A model generated the notes under the pieces. It saw only the letters and a program-made list of their open reading frames with translations. It was not told the origin of the DNA and did not search any database. A DNA stretch of 64,000 bases, taken from NCBI GenBank assembly GCA_028554795.2, contig CM068825.1, positions 93,978,451 through 94,042,450 of the forward strand, in the 5' to 3' direction. Positions 44,601 through 54,758 of the stretch are shown one piece after another. Position 1 is the first letter of the stretch. Every line of letters starts with the position of its first letter. The translations under genes and the position numbers were made by a program. Origin of the DNA: Sinohyriopsis cumingii. Lineage: Eukaryota > Mollusca > Bivalvia > Unionida > Unionidae.

Positions 44601-45474
44601 CATTAAGATTTACACTGATGGATCCAAAATTACAGAACCACCCAGAACATCAGCAGCTTACGTAATCCCCGAACTTAACATTAAAGTAGGAAGAAGACTA
44701 CCTAACCTCTGCTCTATATACACAGCTGAATTCTGGGCCATACTTGAAGCACTCAAATGGATCAAAGAGAACAAAATACCCCAAGCGGTAATAATAAGTG
44801 ACTCGCTAAGCGTCATAAACTCAATACTTAATAACAACACCAAATCAAGAGAAAACTATCTTAGGCAAACCAATTTATTGTTAAAAATACTGAACAATAA
44901 TAACTTACAAGTAGAATTTATGTGGATACCATCCCATATTAACATACCAGGTAACGATATGGCAGATATAACAGCTAAACAAAAACTAAACGAAACCACT
45001 CACATCAACCTAGATTATAGCATATGCGAACTCAATAGCATATCTAAAACCCTCATTGATAATAAATGGCAGGAATTATGGAACACAAGCACTCAAGGCA
45101 GGAAACTAAAAACCATCATTAAAGAAGTATGTAGAAATAGGAAACCACCCAAAACAAAAGGCAGTGAACAAAAATTCATAAATAGAATACTCACGGGCAA
45201 AACCAAGCTGGCTAACAGCTTCGGACAGTACATAGGACCACAACCACATAACCCTAACTGCTACCACTGCAGGGTCCCAGAAGACATAGAGCATATTTTT
45301 AACAACTGCCATACACTTGAAAAAGAAAGGGCTAAGTTTAAAGTTAAACAGCATAAAATTGGATCCCCTACAACATACCCAGAATTCTTGATGAACACAA
45401 ACCCCAATATTAATCTAACATTCAAAAATATCATAAGTTTTATACACGAATCCAATCTACTCAAAAAAATCTAA
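41604..45474 (+). pseudogene. non-LTR ORF2: endonuclease-RT-RNase H, two lesions
   Basis: The endonuclease starts IIIWQWNARGL, with ICIQETKI, VICGDFNAHNELWG and later LGSDHFPV holding the catalytic residues. A run of 14 G (42103-42116) shifts the frame inside the endonuclease. TAA at 42679-42681 interrupts the linker, and the same frame resumes through RT (ISSYRPISLTN, IDLEKAFD, GTPQGSVLSP, catalytic FADD), RNase H (IYTDGSKI, YTAEFWAI, SDSLSVINS, MADITAK) and the zinc motif CYHCRVPEDIEHIFNNC, ending at TAA 45474. Apart from these breaks the domains look intact. Confidence 0.92.
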
Positions 45475-45512
45475 GAAAGTAAATCAAAGACCAGTTAAAA
45501 ATATAACAAATC

Positions 45513-45711
45513 ACTGTTTGGGAATTATGACGGCCGGCTCGGTCTCGTGGGTTCACAGACTGACACAGCCGTTCATAGCCCGAATAATAAAAACCAGTTA
45601 AGGACGAATATTACAAAATTACTGTTTGGGAATTATGACGGCCTGCTAGGTCTCGTAGGTTCACAAACTGACACAGCCGTTCATACCCCGAATAATAAAA
45701 ACCAATTAAGG
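45513..45711 (+). repeat. two-copy 3' UTR repeat of the non-LTR element
   Basis: Two ~91-bp copies (45513-45603, 45621-45711), each starting ACTGTTTGGGAATTATGACG and ending in AATAATAAAAACCA(G/A)TTAAGG, about 93% identical. Such duplications may help RT recognise the tail. Confidence 0.9.
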
Positions 45712-45845
45712 CCACAAAAAATTAAAATAGGAAAATAGGAATTAATTAAAACAGGACTCCATAATAACATACAAACAACCATAAAAACAAGTTTTCATTC
45801 CAAACCAATAAGATAGGGAATCAAAATAAATAAGGAATTGATGAA

Positions 45846-45864
45846 TAAAAAAAAAAAAAGAAAA

Positions 45865-45896
<32 letters not shown>
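45846..45896 (+). repeat. poly-A tail of the non-LTR element
   Basis: A-runs broken by a few G and C residues end at 45896, marking the 3' end of the element. Confidence 0.9.
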
Positions 45897-45899
<3 letters not shown>

Positions 45900-45913
45900 T
45901 CCTAACCGTCTCC

Positions 45914-46219
45914 TTGTCTCTTAAACAACATCTGGCTGAACTTTTAAATCAAGCTTCCACAGCTATTTCTACTAACATACTCAGCCAAATCCAGGCAATG
46001 TTGGCAGACGACACTGAAGAATTTGAAACTTCCACGCTGGCAGCGGCCCTGGAAGTATCATCATCCAGCGGCGATGAAGCTGATGAACCTGCACCACCTA
46101 AACAGAGTGGAAAAAAGGAAGGCTCTGTCTACCGGAATATCGGACTGGGAAAGGCAATTGATGATATCAAAAAAGCGGGCCACTTCGTCAATGCCACAAG
46201 ACCGGGTGTCCTAATGTGA
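45914..46219 (+). CDS. ORF A, hypothetical acidic protein, 5' end missing
   Basis: Open from the poly-A junction to TGA 46217. The frame has no ATG near its start (it begins on TTG in the frame used), so the true 5' end was probably cut off by the non-LTR insertion. About 100 residues: a helical start (LKQHLAELLNQAST), an acidic Ser/Asp/Glu middle (SSSSGDEADEPAPP), then a basic end VYRNIGLGKAIDDIKKAGHF. It resembles no family that I know. Codon use looks like real coding DNA. Confidence 0.35.
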   Translation: MSLKQHLAELLNQASTAISTNILSQIQAMLADDTEEFETSTLAAALEVSSSSGDEADEPAPPKQSGKKEGSVYRNIGLGKAIDDIKKAGHFVNATRPGVLM

Positions 46220-46360
46220 CCTCATCGCTGCCGACCAATCGTGGCGGGAGTCACATACTGCTTGGTTTGACACCTGGGGCATTTCAATCCAACTAAGAAA
46301 CACGAGTGTGTGGTGTGACTATTCCCACTCATGTCTATTAGCCTTTCAGTCAGCTTGTTA

Positions 46361-46483
46361 AGGACTAGTTAGTCCTACACCTGAGTGGCTAAATTAAAAA
46401 GTACTCTTTGAGTACATAAAAGCCTGGGGGATGAGGCTCCTTTTCCTTCCCCCAGGAGTAATTAAAAATCACGCAGTGCGTGA
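46361..46483 (+). promoter_or_regulatory. cluster of four perfect stem-loops
   Basis: AGGACT-AGTT-AGTCCT (46361-46376), GTACT-CTTTG-AGTAC (46401-46415), CCTGGGGG-18 nt-CCCCCAGG (46423-46456) and TCACGCA-G-TGCGTGA (46469-46483). All lie within 123 bp, between ORF A and ORF B. Role unknown. Confidence 0.6.
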
Positions 46484-46583
46484 ATAAAAAAGTGGTACAT
46501 GTTCAAAAGAACGAAAACCACTATAATCCAACTAACTAACTAACTAAGTCTGGCTGACATTGTTGATTTATCAACTGTGAAGA

Positions 46584-47096
46584 ATGAGCAACAGACTCGC
46601 AAAACGAATGGAACTCCAGATGCACCTGGAATATGCCACGCGACTCCTTGATGAGCTGGCTATGGAGGCCATAGCCGAAAAGGCAAGAGTAGAAAAAGAT
46701 GAGGAGGAGAGACAAACGAAAGAAGAGGAGGAAAAGATAAAACCTATCCTGCCTCACGTAATGATGAGGCATGTGTGTGAGTTGAAACCAATGGTGAGTA
46801 AACCTCCACAGGGATCACCAGTACCACAGCCACGTGCACCACAGCTACAATCTCTCCCACCAGAACAAAGGACTGTGATCCCACTGACGGAAAACTGGGA
46901 GGAGTTGCGAGAGCAACAACGAAAACCACAGCATCCAGGGGTCTGGTACATGAGAAGACAGAAGGAAGTCTTCAGGGTCCCGCAAACTGAAGCTTGGGAT
47001 GATGATGCCACACAAGCTCCCTCCGCACTCGCTGCAGCTACAGTCAGTTGGGACAATGACTGGATCCGACGATGTGTCTGTAGTGCCCGACCTTGA
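46584..47096 (+). CDS. ORF B, hypothetical coiled-coil protein
   Basis: 170 residues from ATG 46584 to TGA. The N-terminal ~60 residues are a charged helix (LLDELAMEAIAEKARVEKDE, then Glu/Lys-rich), followed by a Pro/Gln-rich middle and an acidic end with TEAWDDDATQAPSAL. After about 47040 a different frame looks equally coding (MTGSDDVSVVPDLEGATINQ) and ends at TAA 47131-47133, six bases before the histone-type stem-loop. So a one-base indel near 47040 may have moved the stop. Not recognised. Confidence 0.4.
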   Translation: MSNRLAKRMELQMHLEYATRLLDELAMEAIAEKARVEKDEEERQTKEEEEKIKPILPHVMMRHVCELKPMVSKPPQGSPVPQPRAPQLQSLPPEQRTVIPLTENWEELREQQRKPQHPGVWYMRRQKEVFRVPQTEAWDDDATQAPSALAAATVSWDNDWIRRCVCSARP

Positions 47097-47138
47097 AGGT
47101 GCCACCATTAATCAGGTGCATCTGGAGTTATAAAAAAA

Positions 47139-47176
47139 AGCCCTTTTCAGGGCTACCCAGATCTCTAGAAAAGAGA
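47139..47176 (+). terminator. histone-type mRNA 3' processing signal
   Basis: AGCCCT-TTTC-AGGGCT forms a 6-bp stem with the standard 4-base loop, preceded by AAA and followed by ACCCA. Twelve bases further is AGAAAAGAGA, a good match to the purine-rich U7 snRNA (HDE) site. Metazoan replication-dependent histone genes end this way, without poly-A. Only the first stem pair (A-T, not G-C) departs from consensus. No histone gene is present. Confidence 0.7.
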
Positions 47177-47284
47177 CACTATTCAAGTTGCCAATTTGTG
47201 TAAATGTGGAGTAGTATGATTATAAACACTCACTCGTTTATTGATGTGTGTGTGTGTGTGTGTGCGTGCATGAGCTCACGTACG

Positions 47285-47570
47285 TTTTTGTGGATAGTAG
47301 AGAGTGGTTTTTTTCCCTTCTCGTGTTTGGATAGTATATTTGTGGTTAGTTTTTCTCCTTCCCGTGTGTGGATAGTATATTTTGGTTTTGTGGATAGCAT
47401 AGTAAGGGTTTGTTTTTTTCTCCTTCTTGTGTGTGGATAGTATATTTTGATTTGTTTTTGTCTTCTTCATGTGTGTAGGTAGTTTATTTATGATTTGTTT
47501 TTGTTCTTCGCGTGTGTGGATAGTATATTTGGGGTTTGATTTTGCTTCTCACCTCTGTGAGGATAGCAGA
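47285..47570. repeat. imperfect ~55-bp tandem repeat
   Basis: Five or six units built on GTGTGTGGATAGTATATTTT and a T-rich CTCCTTC segment. A TG/CG microsatellite (47244-47270) precedes it. Open frames here are repeat artefacts. Confidence 0.7.
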
Positions 47571-47589
47571 TAATATGTGAATGTAAGGG

Positions 47590-47626
47590 ATGTTTTCCTT
47601 CACGTCCGTGCTTGACAAATATAAAG
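47590..47626 (+). promoter_or_regulatory. TATA promoter block shared with 38627-38663
   Basis: 24 bases starting ATGTTTTCCTTCACGTCC are identical to 38627-38650, and ATATAAAG follows at the same distance in both. ORF C begins ~30 bases downstream of the expected start site. Confidence 0.5.
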
Positions 47627-47657
47627 TCAAAGCGTTCGTCGTTCGCGCCATTCAACC

Positions 47658-48230
47658 TTGAATAAACCAAGATGGCAATACACTTGTTCAACAATTTGAA
47701 GGATAGATGGTATTTAGTAGAAAGACTTGAAAGATAATGGAAGTTCCCAGGCAGCCTGGACTTTGTTATCAGCCTGAAAGTAGCCAGGGACCATATACAA
47801 GGGATGATAGAAGATGAAGTAGAGAAGTTGAGATGTTTTATCAATCCTAAATATGTAAGAGTCGGAACGTTGAAGCAGACCCTTGATATTGTTATCAAAG
47901 TGAGATGTTGTTTGGATTCAATTGGACAGAGTGGTCATTTGTCAAAAGGGGACTGGACAGACTAAAGAAAGCAGAAGAAATTATGAAAAAGGTAATGGAA
48001 GAAGAAGTAAAGAAAATTAAAGATACATGGGAAGAAGATAGAAAGGAAAAAGAAAACAAAATAAAGAAAGAGGAGTTTGACAAACTGAATAAGAATTGGA
48101 TGAAGGTGTAGGAAAAATTTAGAGCCATGGGCCATCCTGACTGGATAGCAGATGATGAAAAGAAGAAGAAGAAGATGAAAGGAATAATTGGAAAAGTGAG
48201 GAGCTGGTCGAACAACTGGAGAAAATAGAA
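47658..48230 (+). pseudogene. ORF C, decayed coiled-coil protein
   Basis: Frames starting near ATGGCAATACAC give MAIHLFNNLKDRWYLVERLE, a TAA, then VARDHIQGMIEDEVEKLRCF. A shift near 47905 leads to a Lys/Glu-rich helix (EEIMKKVMEEEVKKIKDTWE) and, after another stop, GHPDWIADDEKKKKK. The helix-rich character is clear; the family is not. At least three lesions. Confidence 0.35.
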
Positions 48231-48627
48231 GAAGAACCCAAAGGCCCGGCCACTCGTGTGCCTCGAAAAGATTTGCTTTTTTGCCTCAATACTTTTTAGT
48301 GTGCTGTGTAGTTGTTTGTATAATGTCTATTGTATGCGTTATCTCTGTCTGTGTCCCGCCAGGCCCGTTCCCGCCAAGCATTCTAGGTTTTTCCCCCGTT
48401 GTTTGGTCGATTGAGGTCAACCCCTTGCTACATTGTTGCTAATCAGCAATACTGTGACGTCACCTCCCCTGTTCCATTCCTATTGTCCCTAGACAGTCCC
48501 AATACTTTTTGTCCCTCTATAGTCCCACCCCTGTTAAAACTTCCCATGTTAAATTATCATTGTCTCCATGGTACAACCCTCCTAGTTTAACATTAAAGTC
48601 CCATTGTCCCTAGGGTATCACACTTCA

Positions 48628-49703
48628 CTACTCGCGTCCCATAAACGTCATTAATCGATGACATGCACGCGCTACATGATTTTGAACAAAATTCAGTCTG
48701 GTTCTTGATGTCCGTTTATCCGTAAAGAAACTTCACTAACCCCAAGTTTGTCCAATATCATATGACAACGTGTTTGTGAATTTAATCACGTAAAATCATG
48801 AAAAGCAACAAATATGTGTCGAGGTGCAGAAACACCTTGCTGTGATGCTATATGCCATGTAAATAAACCATTAACACTAGTTTGAACATTGCCTGTGGTT
48901 ACTGTTAACCATGACAACAATGATTTACCACCTGAATCCATAAAAGAAAGTAATTTTTGTTCTTCGGCAATCGTTGGAGTCATTACCGGCATCCACAACG
49001 AAACTTTTGTTATTATTACTTTACCAGCCTCAGCAGCAGGCGCCGAATTGCATCTAGCCCCAAAGATAACTTTTCTAACATTTCTACAAAATCAAAAGAT
49101 GTGAGATAGTGGAATTGCGCATGAAAATATTCTACGATCATCTTTCAAAATTGATCGTCGTGCTAAAACTCCTAAGTTGTAATCTTGATTAGCACCTTGA
49201 CACACCGGCCCCACATCAGCGTCACCGTAGTTGGCAGCGTTTCTTGGTCGTCTTATATTATGCGGTCTGTGGTCAGGGCTGTCCGTACCGTCTTTGGTGA
49301 ACATCATTGTCGGACCGGCTGATCTTTTATAATCATCTGAATATCTTGCTAGGTCTACTATCGATGTGGCAACGTCGACGTCCTTCTGAACTGATTAAAT
49401 ATTTCTTCCGTTGATGATATACGTGGCACTGTCAAACAACGCCATGATACCGTTGTTGACAAAGCCAATTCTAACATCACCTGCGTATTCAGTATCATCT
49501 GTTTTTATAATTTCACCTTCAACTTCAATGAATGCTTCAGCAGGTAAGAAATACCTGCTTGTGTCTTGAACTTGTAATTCAACTCGTCCACGCTGATTTG
49601 GTTGTCGTGCATCATAAGAATAATACTGATAATCGCGTAAAGATTCATCCGTGAGAACTGGCGCATCCATGTCAAACACGGGATCGGATATACGCTTGAA
49701 CAT
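48628..49703 (-). pseudogene. Polinton major capsid protein (double jelly-roll), broken
   Basis: N-terminal frame from 49703: MFKRISDPVFDMDAPVL, RYFLPAEAFIEVEGEI, then IGFVNNGIMALFDSATY, the hallmark start of Polinton capsid proteins. TAA near 49395; the next frame has DVDVATSIVDLARYSDDY, ADVGPVCQGANQDYNLGVL and FSCAIPLSHIF. TGA near 49107, then VSLWMPVMTPTIAEEQKLLS, TWHIASQQGVSAPRHIFVAF. After further shifts, LGVSEVSLRING and NHVARACHRLMTFM run to about 48628, where similarity stops. So roughly the last third of the second jelly-roll is missing, lost at the junction with the foreign unit. Several stops and frameshifts; not functional. Confidence 0.88.
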
Positions 49704-49761
49704 ATTATTTATAATTATCTTCGTTTAACACGAAGACCATTTCCTGTTATCAAACCTGAAG

Positions 49762-50128
49762 CTATATTTTTTCTGCTTCATCAGCCAACTCGGATAGTTT
49801 TTGATTCGCAGCTTGATGTACTTCATTGCTGGGTAATTTCACTGGTGGCTGAGATTTTCGTCGTATTAATCGTGCTAGTCTATCCTTGATTGCCAAGAAC
49901 GCTTTACTGGCAACATTACCAATCTCGTCAGGAATTTTTTTCACGAACAAGATCAATAGATTTCATTCCTAGCTGTTCCGCAATCGGTATTGCCATCGGG
50001 GCTATCCTCGCAAATAAACCCTGAACAACATCGCCGAGTATATCGCTGTAGATCGCTTCGTAAGTTGGCAATTGTCAGTTTATAACTCTGACCATGATCG
50101 GTCCACGTTGAGCATTATGTATAATCAT
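49762..50128 (-). pseudogene. small Polinton virion-protein candidate
   Basis: Starts MIIHNAQRGPIMVRVIN, TGA, then LPTYEAIYSDILGDVVQGLF, a small/hydrophobic stretch (ARIAPMAIPIAEQLG), a frameshift, and a basic segment (RLARLIRRKSQPPVKLPS) before a short helix. Order (hydrophobic/amphipathic N-part, basic C-part) and place next to the capsid gene recall membrane-active minor proteins of adenovirus-like viruses, but I have no sequence match. About 120 codons with two breaks. Confidence 0.45.
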
Positions 50129-50159
50129 CTTATTGTTATTACTTTATCTAATCACTGTA

Positions 50160-51352
50160 CTAATCATCAGCAATTTCATCGATGAGAGATCGATAAACAT
50201 TTATGTCCATGGTACCGCCTGTAAATAATCGTTGACAAATATCAGAGATTTCATTAATGACTTCTGGAGAATTATTTCCAGCACGTTTTCCTCCAGTCAG
50301 AATTTTTAGTCGGTCAAGGTCAGAAAGAATATTGTTAGGACAAGCAATAAAACCACTTATTTGAGTAGGCAGTGAAGGAAAACCACTTCCACTTGCTCCT
50401 TCTTCTTTACCATTTGTTTCTTCTGCTTTTTCTTCACTTAGTATAGAACGAATTTTCTCCCATCGTTTATTTTCTTTTAATCTCAGTTATTCTTCTCTTC
50501 GTTTCATTTTGTCTTCTCTTTGCTTCATTTCTCCCCCCCCCTCTCTCTCTCTCTCTCTCCGTTTCCATTCTTCTCTAGACCGTTCAAGTTCTAACATCGT
50601 ATCTTGCTGCGGTGGAGGAAGTTGATATGAAGGCTCTTGCTGGAGAGGTTGTAGTTTTTGTTGTTGTGTATCCTCTGAGTAAAATCTGTTTATGTCGTCA
50701 ATATATTTATTATATACTTCATCATCAGGCCTGGGATTTGTTACCATACACCCGATATAGCCATTTAAAATAACTACCAGCATTTATGTTAACATACTGA
50801 GGTTTTAAAATTTCAGACTTTCGAAAAAAACTATCATACACAAAACGAGAAAAATCACCTTCTTTAACTTATTTAATTTCTTCAATAACACCCTTTTTTA
50901 AATCTTTTAATCAATTCAATATTTTGTTTTCTCACTTTAAGTATAGGTGCAAAATCTTGTTTTACATCGGCTATTACATAGCCAATTTCAGTACGAACTT
51001 TGCCAATGTCTTCAAGTATTTCTTCACCCACGGAGGGAGGTTGTGCGCCAGCTACCTCCGTAGGAAGATCTCGTAAAATCTGTTTCGTTTGTTTTGTTCT
51101 TCTCGCTATCTTTTCAGCTTGCTCAGCGGTTTGTCTTACCGGTTGAAGACCTTCAGTAGTTGTTGCAACTCTTTCAGTTACTTTCGTGATCAGCTTAAAT
51201 AACTGTTCTGTACCTTTTGCAAATTCAATCTGAGATTCTTGACGTTCTTGTAGTTTTTATCTGACAGAATCACGAACAGGAAGAAATTTATTTATTGTCT
51301 CTAGTCGCGATCGAGCTAATATAGCCGTGTAAGATTCTTTAGCTGGTGCCAT
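50160..51352 (-). pseudogene. coiled-coil Polinton protein of unknown function
   Basis: ATG 51352-51350 opens MAPAKESYTAILARSRLETI, TAA, then a long helical part (EGLQPVRQTAEQAEKIARRT), a frameshift near 50895, FSRFVYDSFFRKSEILKPQY, another near 50745, then PDDEVYNKYIDDINRFYSED, a Gln-rich and Glu/Arg-rich stretch, TAA near 50486, and a last part ILSDLDRLKILTGGKR ... DICQRLFTGGTMDINVYRSL ending at TAG 50162-50160. Read as one ~395-codon gene because each frame takes over where the previous stops. First gene inside the right TIR, transcribed towards the capsid gene. Confidence 0.5.
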
Positions 51353-51466
51353 TTATTTTATCAGTGATGATTTAATTACCCGCACGGATTTATAACATAA
51401 CATTTACATGACCCCTGATCACGATATCGTGTAGGTCTTGATAAAATCTTTGGTTGAGAGACTGAT

Positions 51467-51593
51467 AATTATAGCAGCAGAGAGGGTGTGAGTTCAATGA
51501 AACGTCCCGCGGTAAACGGAAACGCGCATACAAATTTTGAAGAATAAAAAAACAAACGACAGCGATAAAGTAACAAAAATAAAATAACCAATT
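51467..51593. repeat. Polinton right terminal inverted repeat
   Basis: Reverse complement of the left TIR, ending CCAATT at 51593. It carries the same ATPase tail sequence, with TGA at the place of one codon, but no ATPase gene is attached. Confidence 0.85.
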
Positions 51594-54438
51594 TTTAATT
51601 TGATATTAAATTAATATGTCTCAAAAGAACAACACCTTTATATACCGTAGAATCACATTTTAATATTTTTTTCTTCCAAATAGGATGGTTCAAAACTATG
51701 GTTATGTTAATGCAGACGCATTTTAAGGTACGATTTTATTTTCAGGTAAGATTTTAAGGTACGGCAAAAATATTATAGAACGGTTCTTGCTCCATGTCAT
51801 TTTTTTAGTTACTTACTGTTATTAACCATGTCAAAGTTGTTCACAATTTTTCTCGTGAATGAAAAAATATAAAATTATATTTGTAATTCGTGTATTTCGA
51901 TTTCATGGGTACATATTTATGAAAAGGGAGGAGAAGAGAACTTGATTGCACTGGTCCTTTTTTAAGTGTTTACCACATTTGAATTGCTTACACTAATAAG
52001 AAGCTGTATTTCTGCGTTGGTCATTCCTCCTACGGTTCTGCTAAAAGGAACACATCGTAGCTTTCTTCGTGCGCAGATCGGTTCTGGGAGAGGACAGGTT
52101 CTGGTTCGAGTGTTATTTTCCTGTGGATTTTGACTGGTACCGTAGCGTGCTTGCAGGGCAACAGTACTGTGAGGCATTGCCGCGAAATAAGCGTTGAAAA
52201 ACACCGAACTTTTGAAGTTTGAGGCAACCTATAAAATAAGGACAAAAGCAAAAGAAATAGTTCTTCTCCCTCATGTAAAGAATTATATAATCTTCCATAC
52301 ATTCACTTCCGTAAGATGTATACTTGAACTACACACATTGGATTATTAGCTACAAGATAGTCTCATATTTTCGTTTTGTCATACAATTTCGTGCTTTGTC
52401 TTAAGTCTACATCACTGATAATACAATAGGTCCTGCCAAAACAAAACATGCCCTTGTCCACAATTTATCTATACACATTTACTCTGCATAAAATAATAAC
52501 TTGCTATTATATGTATCATACATGTGTATAGTTTAATGGCGATCAACTTTACGAACCTCTATGCCTGTGTCCATTAAAGCAAAACCAAAAATATACATAT
52601 GAATCTTTAGATTTATGTATATGCAGGAGGACATACAGTTCACATTACAAAAAAGTAATCTTTCATCTAAAACCAGATTTTGCTATGTATAGTTGTCACC
52701 ATTGGGCTAATATCTTCAGTAAGACATGATTTTATTTACTTATGTATGCTTTCAAAAGAACCTCAAATATTAATTTTTCGAAGGTATGCATAATAACTAT
52801 TCTCATCAATTTGTGAAATATCAGCCCTGTGGCTAGCCTATAGCAACATTTGGTACCTCATGAAAACTAGTCCTGATCAGTATATTTTCCTCCACAGACA
52901 CAAGACTAAAAGTTTCCAGAATTTGGAGGTGTTGGATTCTTCATCATTAGGACACAGATTTGGAATTACTGCCTTGATCTTGATTATAACAAGTGTTTCT
53001 TAAATGATGATCTGAAAATAAATGTTTTTGATGAATAGGTTTAAAGAAATTTTTAAACCTCAAAATTGATTTGATCATATCTTTGAAAATCTAGCAAGAA
53101 TAACACAATACTCTTTTACCAGCATTGATCTAACATTTGAATACTTTGACACAAGGAAACTTGAATCAGGCATGATACTTGTCTTCCACACAGATTTCAT
53201 AAATTTTATTATTTTTTTGAGTAAGCATGCCTACATTCTGACACCATTATTACTATTAGAAACCTTCAAAAGCTTGATAAAATCAGTCTTATCACTGACC
53301 TCAGAAATGTTCCATGGGATTCAATCAGATGTCACGATATTCAATCTTACTTTGTAGTTGGGCTGAAATGGCTACTAAATTCCATAAATGAACTATAATT
53401 GGTTAACCACAGTTGAAAATACATCTTATACATAGTGTGAACTGGCAGAAATTAGCAACATAATCAAAGTGTCCATTTTCAAAAATCTAGTAAAACTTAT
53501 GTGGTACACTTGCTGACACAGAGTTTTTTTGCTTTGTTTTTGCAGAGGTCTGGATATACATTATACATTTAATTACATGTACTTTATCATGTTTTCACTA
53601 TTTCATGCAGTAATTGTTGATTGTTAGGATCACTCAGATGCAAAGCATGAAAGTAATGTATCACTAGTGTTTAAATGACTTAGATGCCTGAACTGTCAAA
53701 TTAACAGGGTTTGTGTGTTCATGTACGTGAGTACGTGTTTGCATGAAGTTAATAAATTTACCTTTAGTTGGCACCATATGGTCAATATTGTGCTGAGGTT
53801 CCGTAGAAAGGTACTACACATGCATAAAGTATGAGTGAAGAATATTAATATCATTCTGTGTGATAATTTAGAATAGCAGATCATGGTACATGTACAAAAT
53901 GCATATGGTTGCATCTGGGACATATGTATTACAATGATTATGTTCATGTATAAAGCTTGCATTTGAAGAAGATGGTAGAAGTAAGACTTTATTACCATTC
54001 TGAATTTGTATGTAAATTGTTTTTAGCGCACTAATTATAGTTGTACTTGGTATTATGAGGTGGGTGTAGAGGCAGTCAAACAGTTACCAGATTTTGTAAC
54101 CAGTTGCCACTAATACTTGAACCATCAGCTATCCTTGTAATCATTACGGCCTTACTATGCTGTATGGATAATGTTTTCAATAATTTCTTAGATCAGCGTT
54201 GTCCTTCTAGAAGGATAGGGCAAAAAAAATATGCGTGTTTCTGGTCAGATAACCACTTTTTGTTGCTGACTATCAATTTTTTTTTGCCCCCAAGGTAAAA
54301 GAAAATAAAGCCTAAAAAATGTTCAAAACAAAAGAAATTCCCAAAATTTATTTGTGCATCTAATTGAGCTGGGTTTGCCCAGTACTAAAGGTGCTTAATA
54401 CATTATATACACTAATCATTATATTATATATTGCAATG

Positions 54439-54439
<1 letters not shown>

Positions 54440-54507
<68 letters not shown>
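54440..54507. repeat. TA microsatellite
   Basis: About 34 perfect TA units. Confidence 0.97.
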
Positions 54508-54509
<2 letters not shown>

Positions 54510-54758
54510 TGCAATAAAAAACAAATTTTTGGGCTGAGGATATCTGGAAGAAACAAAAATAATCATTTTACATCAGTAAAACTGACCAGACAAGTCATGA
54601 CAGATTATGCGTAATGAAAGGCGCTAAAACTGAATACACCAGAACACTACAATATTTATAGAAACTAATTAAGAAAACCAACAACCTGATCAAACAAACC
54701 CCTTAACATTTTGTTCTGTCGTTAATAACTATAAAGATGTCAGCAAATAAATGTGGTC

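Larger units (their letters stand above)
38683..45896 (+). mobile_element. nearly complete non-LTR retrotransposon (RNase H-bearing, I/Jockey-like)
   Basis: 5' UTR (38683-39512), ORF1 with three zinc knuckles, ORF2 with APE endonuclease, reverse transcriptase, RNase H and a C-terminal CCHC motif, a 3' UTR with a tandem repeat, and a poly-A tail ending at 45896. It has one frameshift in ORF1, one in a G-run in ORF2 and one TAA in ORF2. RNase H after RT points to the I-like side of the Jockey/I group; I do not name the clade. Target duplications were not found. Confidence 0.9.
45897..48627 (+). other. unidentified 2.7-kb unit with small ORFs and histone-type 3' end
   Basis: Lies between the poly-A tail and the capsid gene, and resembles neither the Polinton nor the retroelements. 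Plus-strand layout: ORF A (to 46219), a stem-loop cluster (46361-46483), ORF B (46584-47096), a histone-type stem-loop (47139-47176), ~55-bp imperfect repeats (47285-47570), a TATA promoter block (47590-47626), decayed ORF C (47658-48230), and a non-coding tail with repeated CCCATTGTCCCTAG-like phrases (48430-48620). I do not recognise it. Confidence 0.5.
21045..51593. mobile_element. degraded Polinton/Maverick (adintovirus-like) element with nested insertions
   Basis: Inverted repeats at 21045-21191 and 51467-51593 bound a set of genes typical of Polintons: A32-like packaging ATPase, retroviral-type integrase, protein-primed-type PolB, double-jelly-roll major capsid protein, plus PLA2, zinc-ribbon and helicase genes. 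About 21 kb in the middle (27188-48627) is later transposon insertion, leaving roughly 9 kb of Polinton. That is short for the family, so deletions are likely; no adenain-type protease was found. Nearly every gene has stops, frameshifts or lost catalytic residues. No 6-bp target duplication could be recognised at the ends. Polintons are both transposons and endogenous forms of DNA viruses; this copy looks inactive. Confidence 0.85.

Noticed and set aside
21036..51600. 6-bp target duplication of the Polinton
   Set aside because: Bases outside the two TIRs do not match at any nearby offset; either decayed or an end is misplaced.
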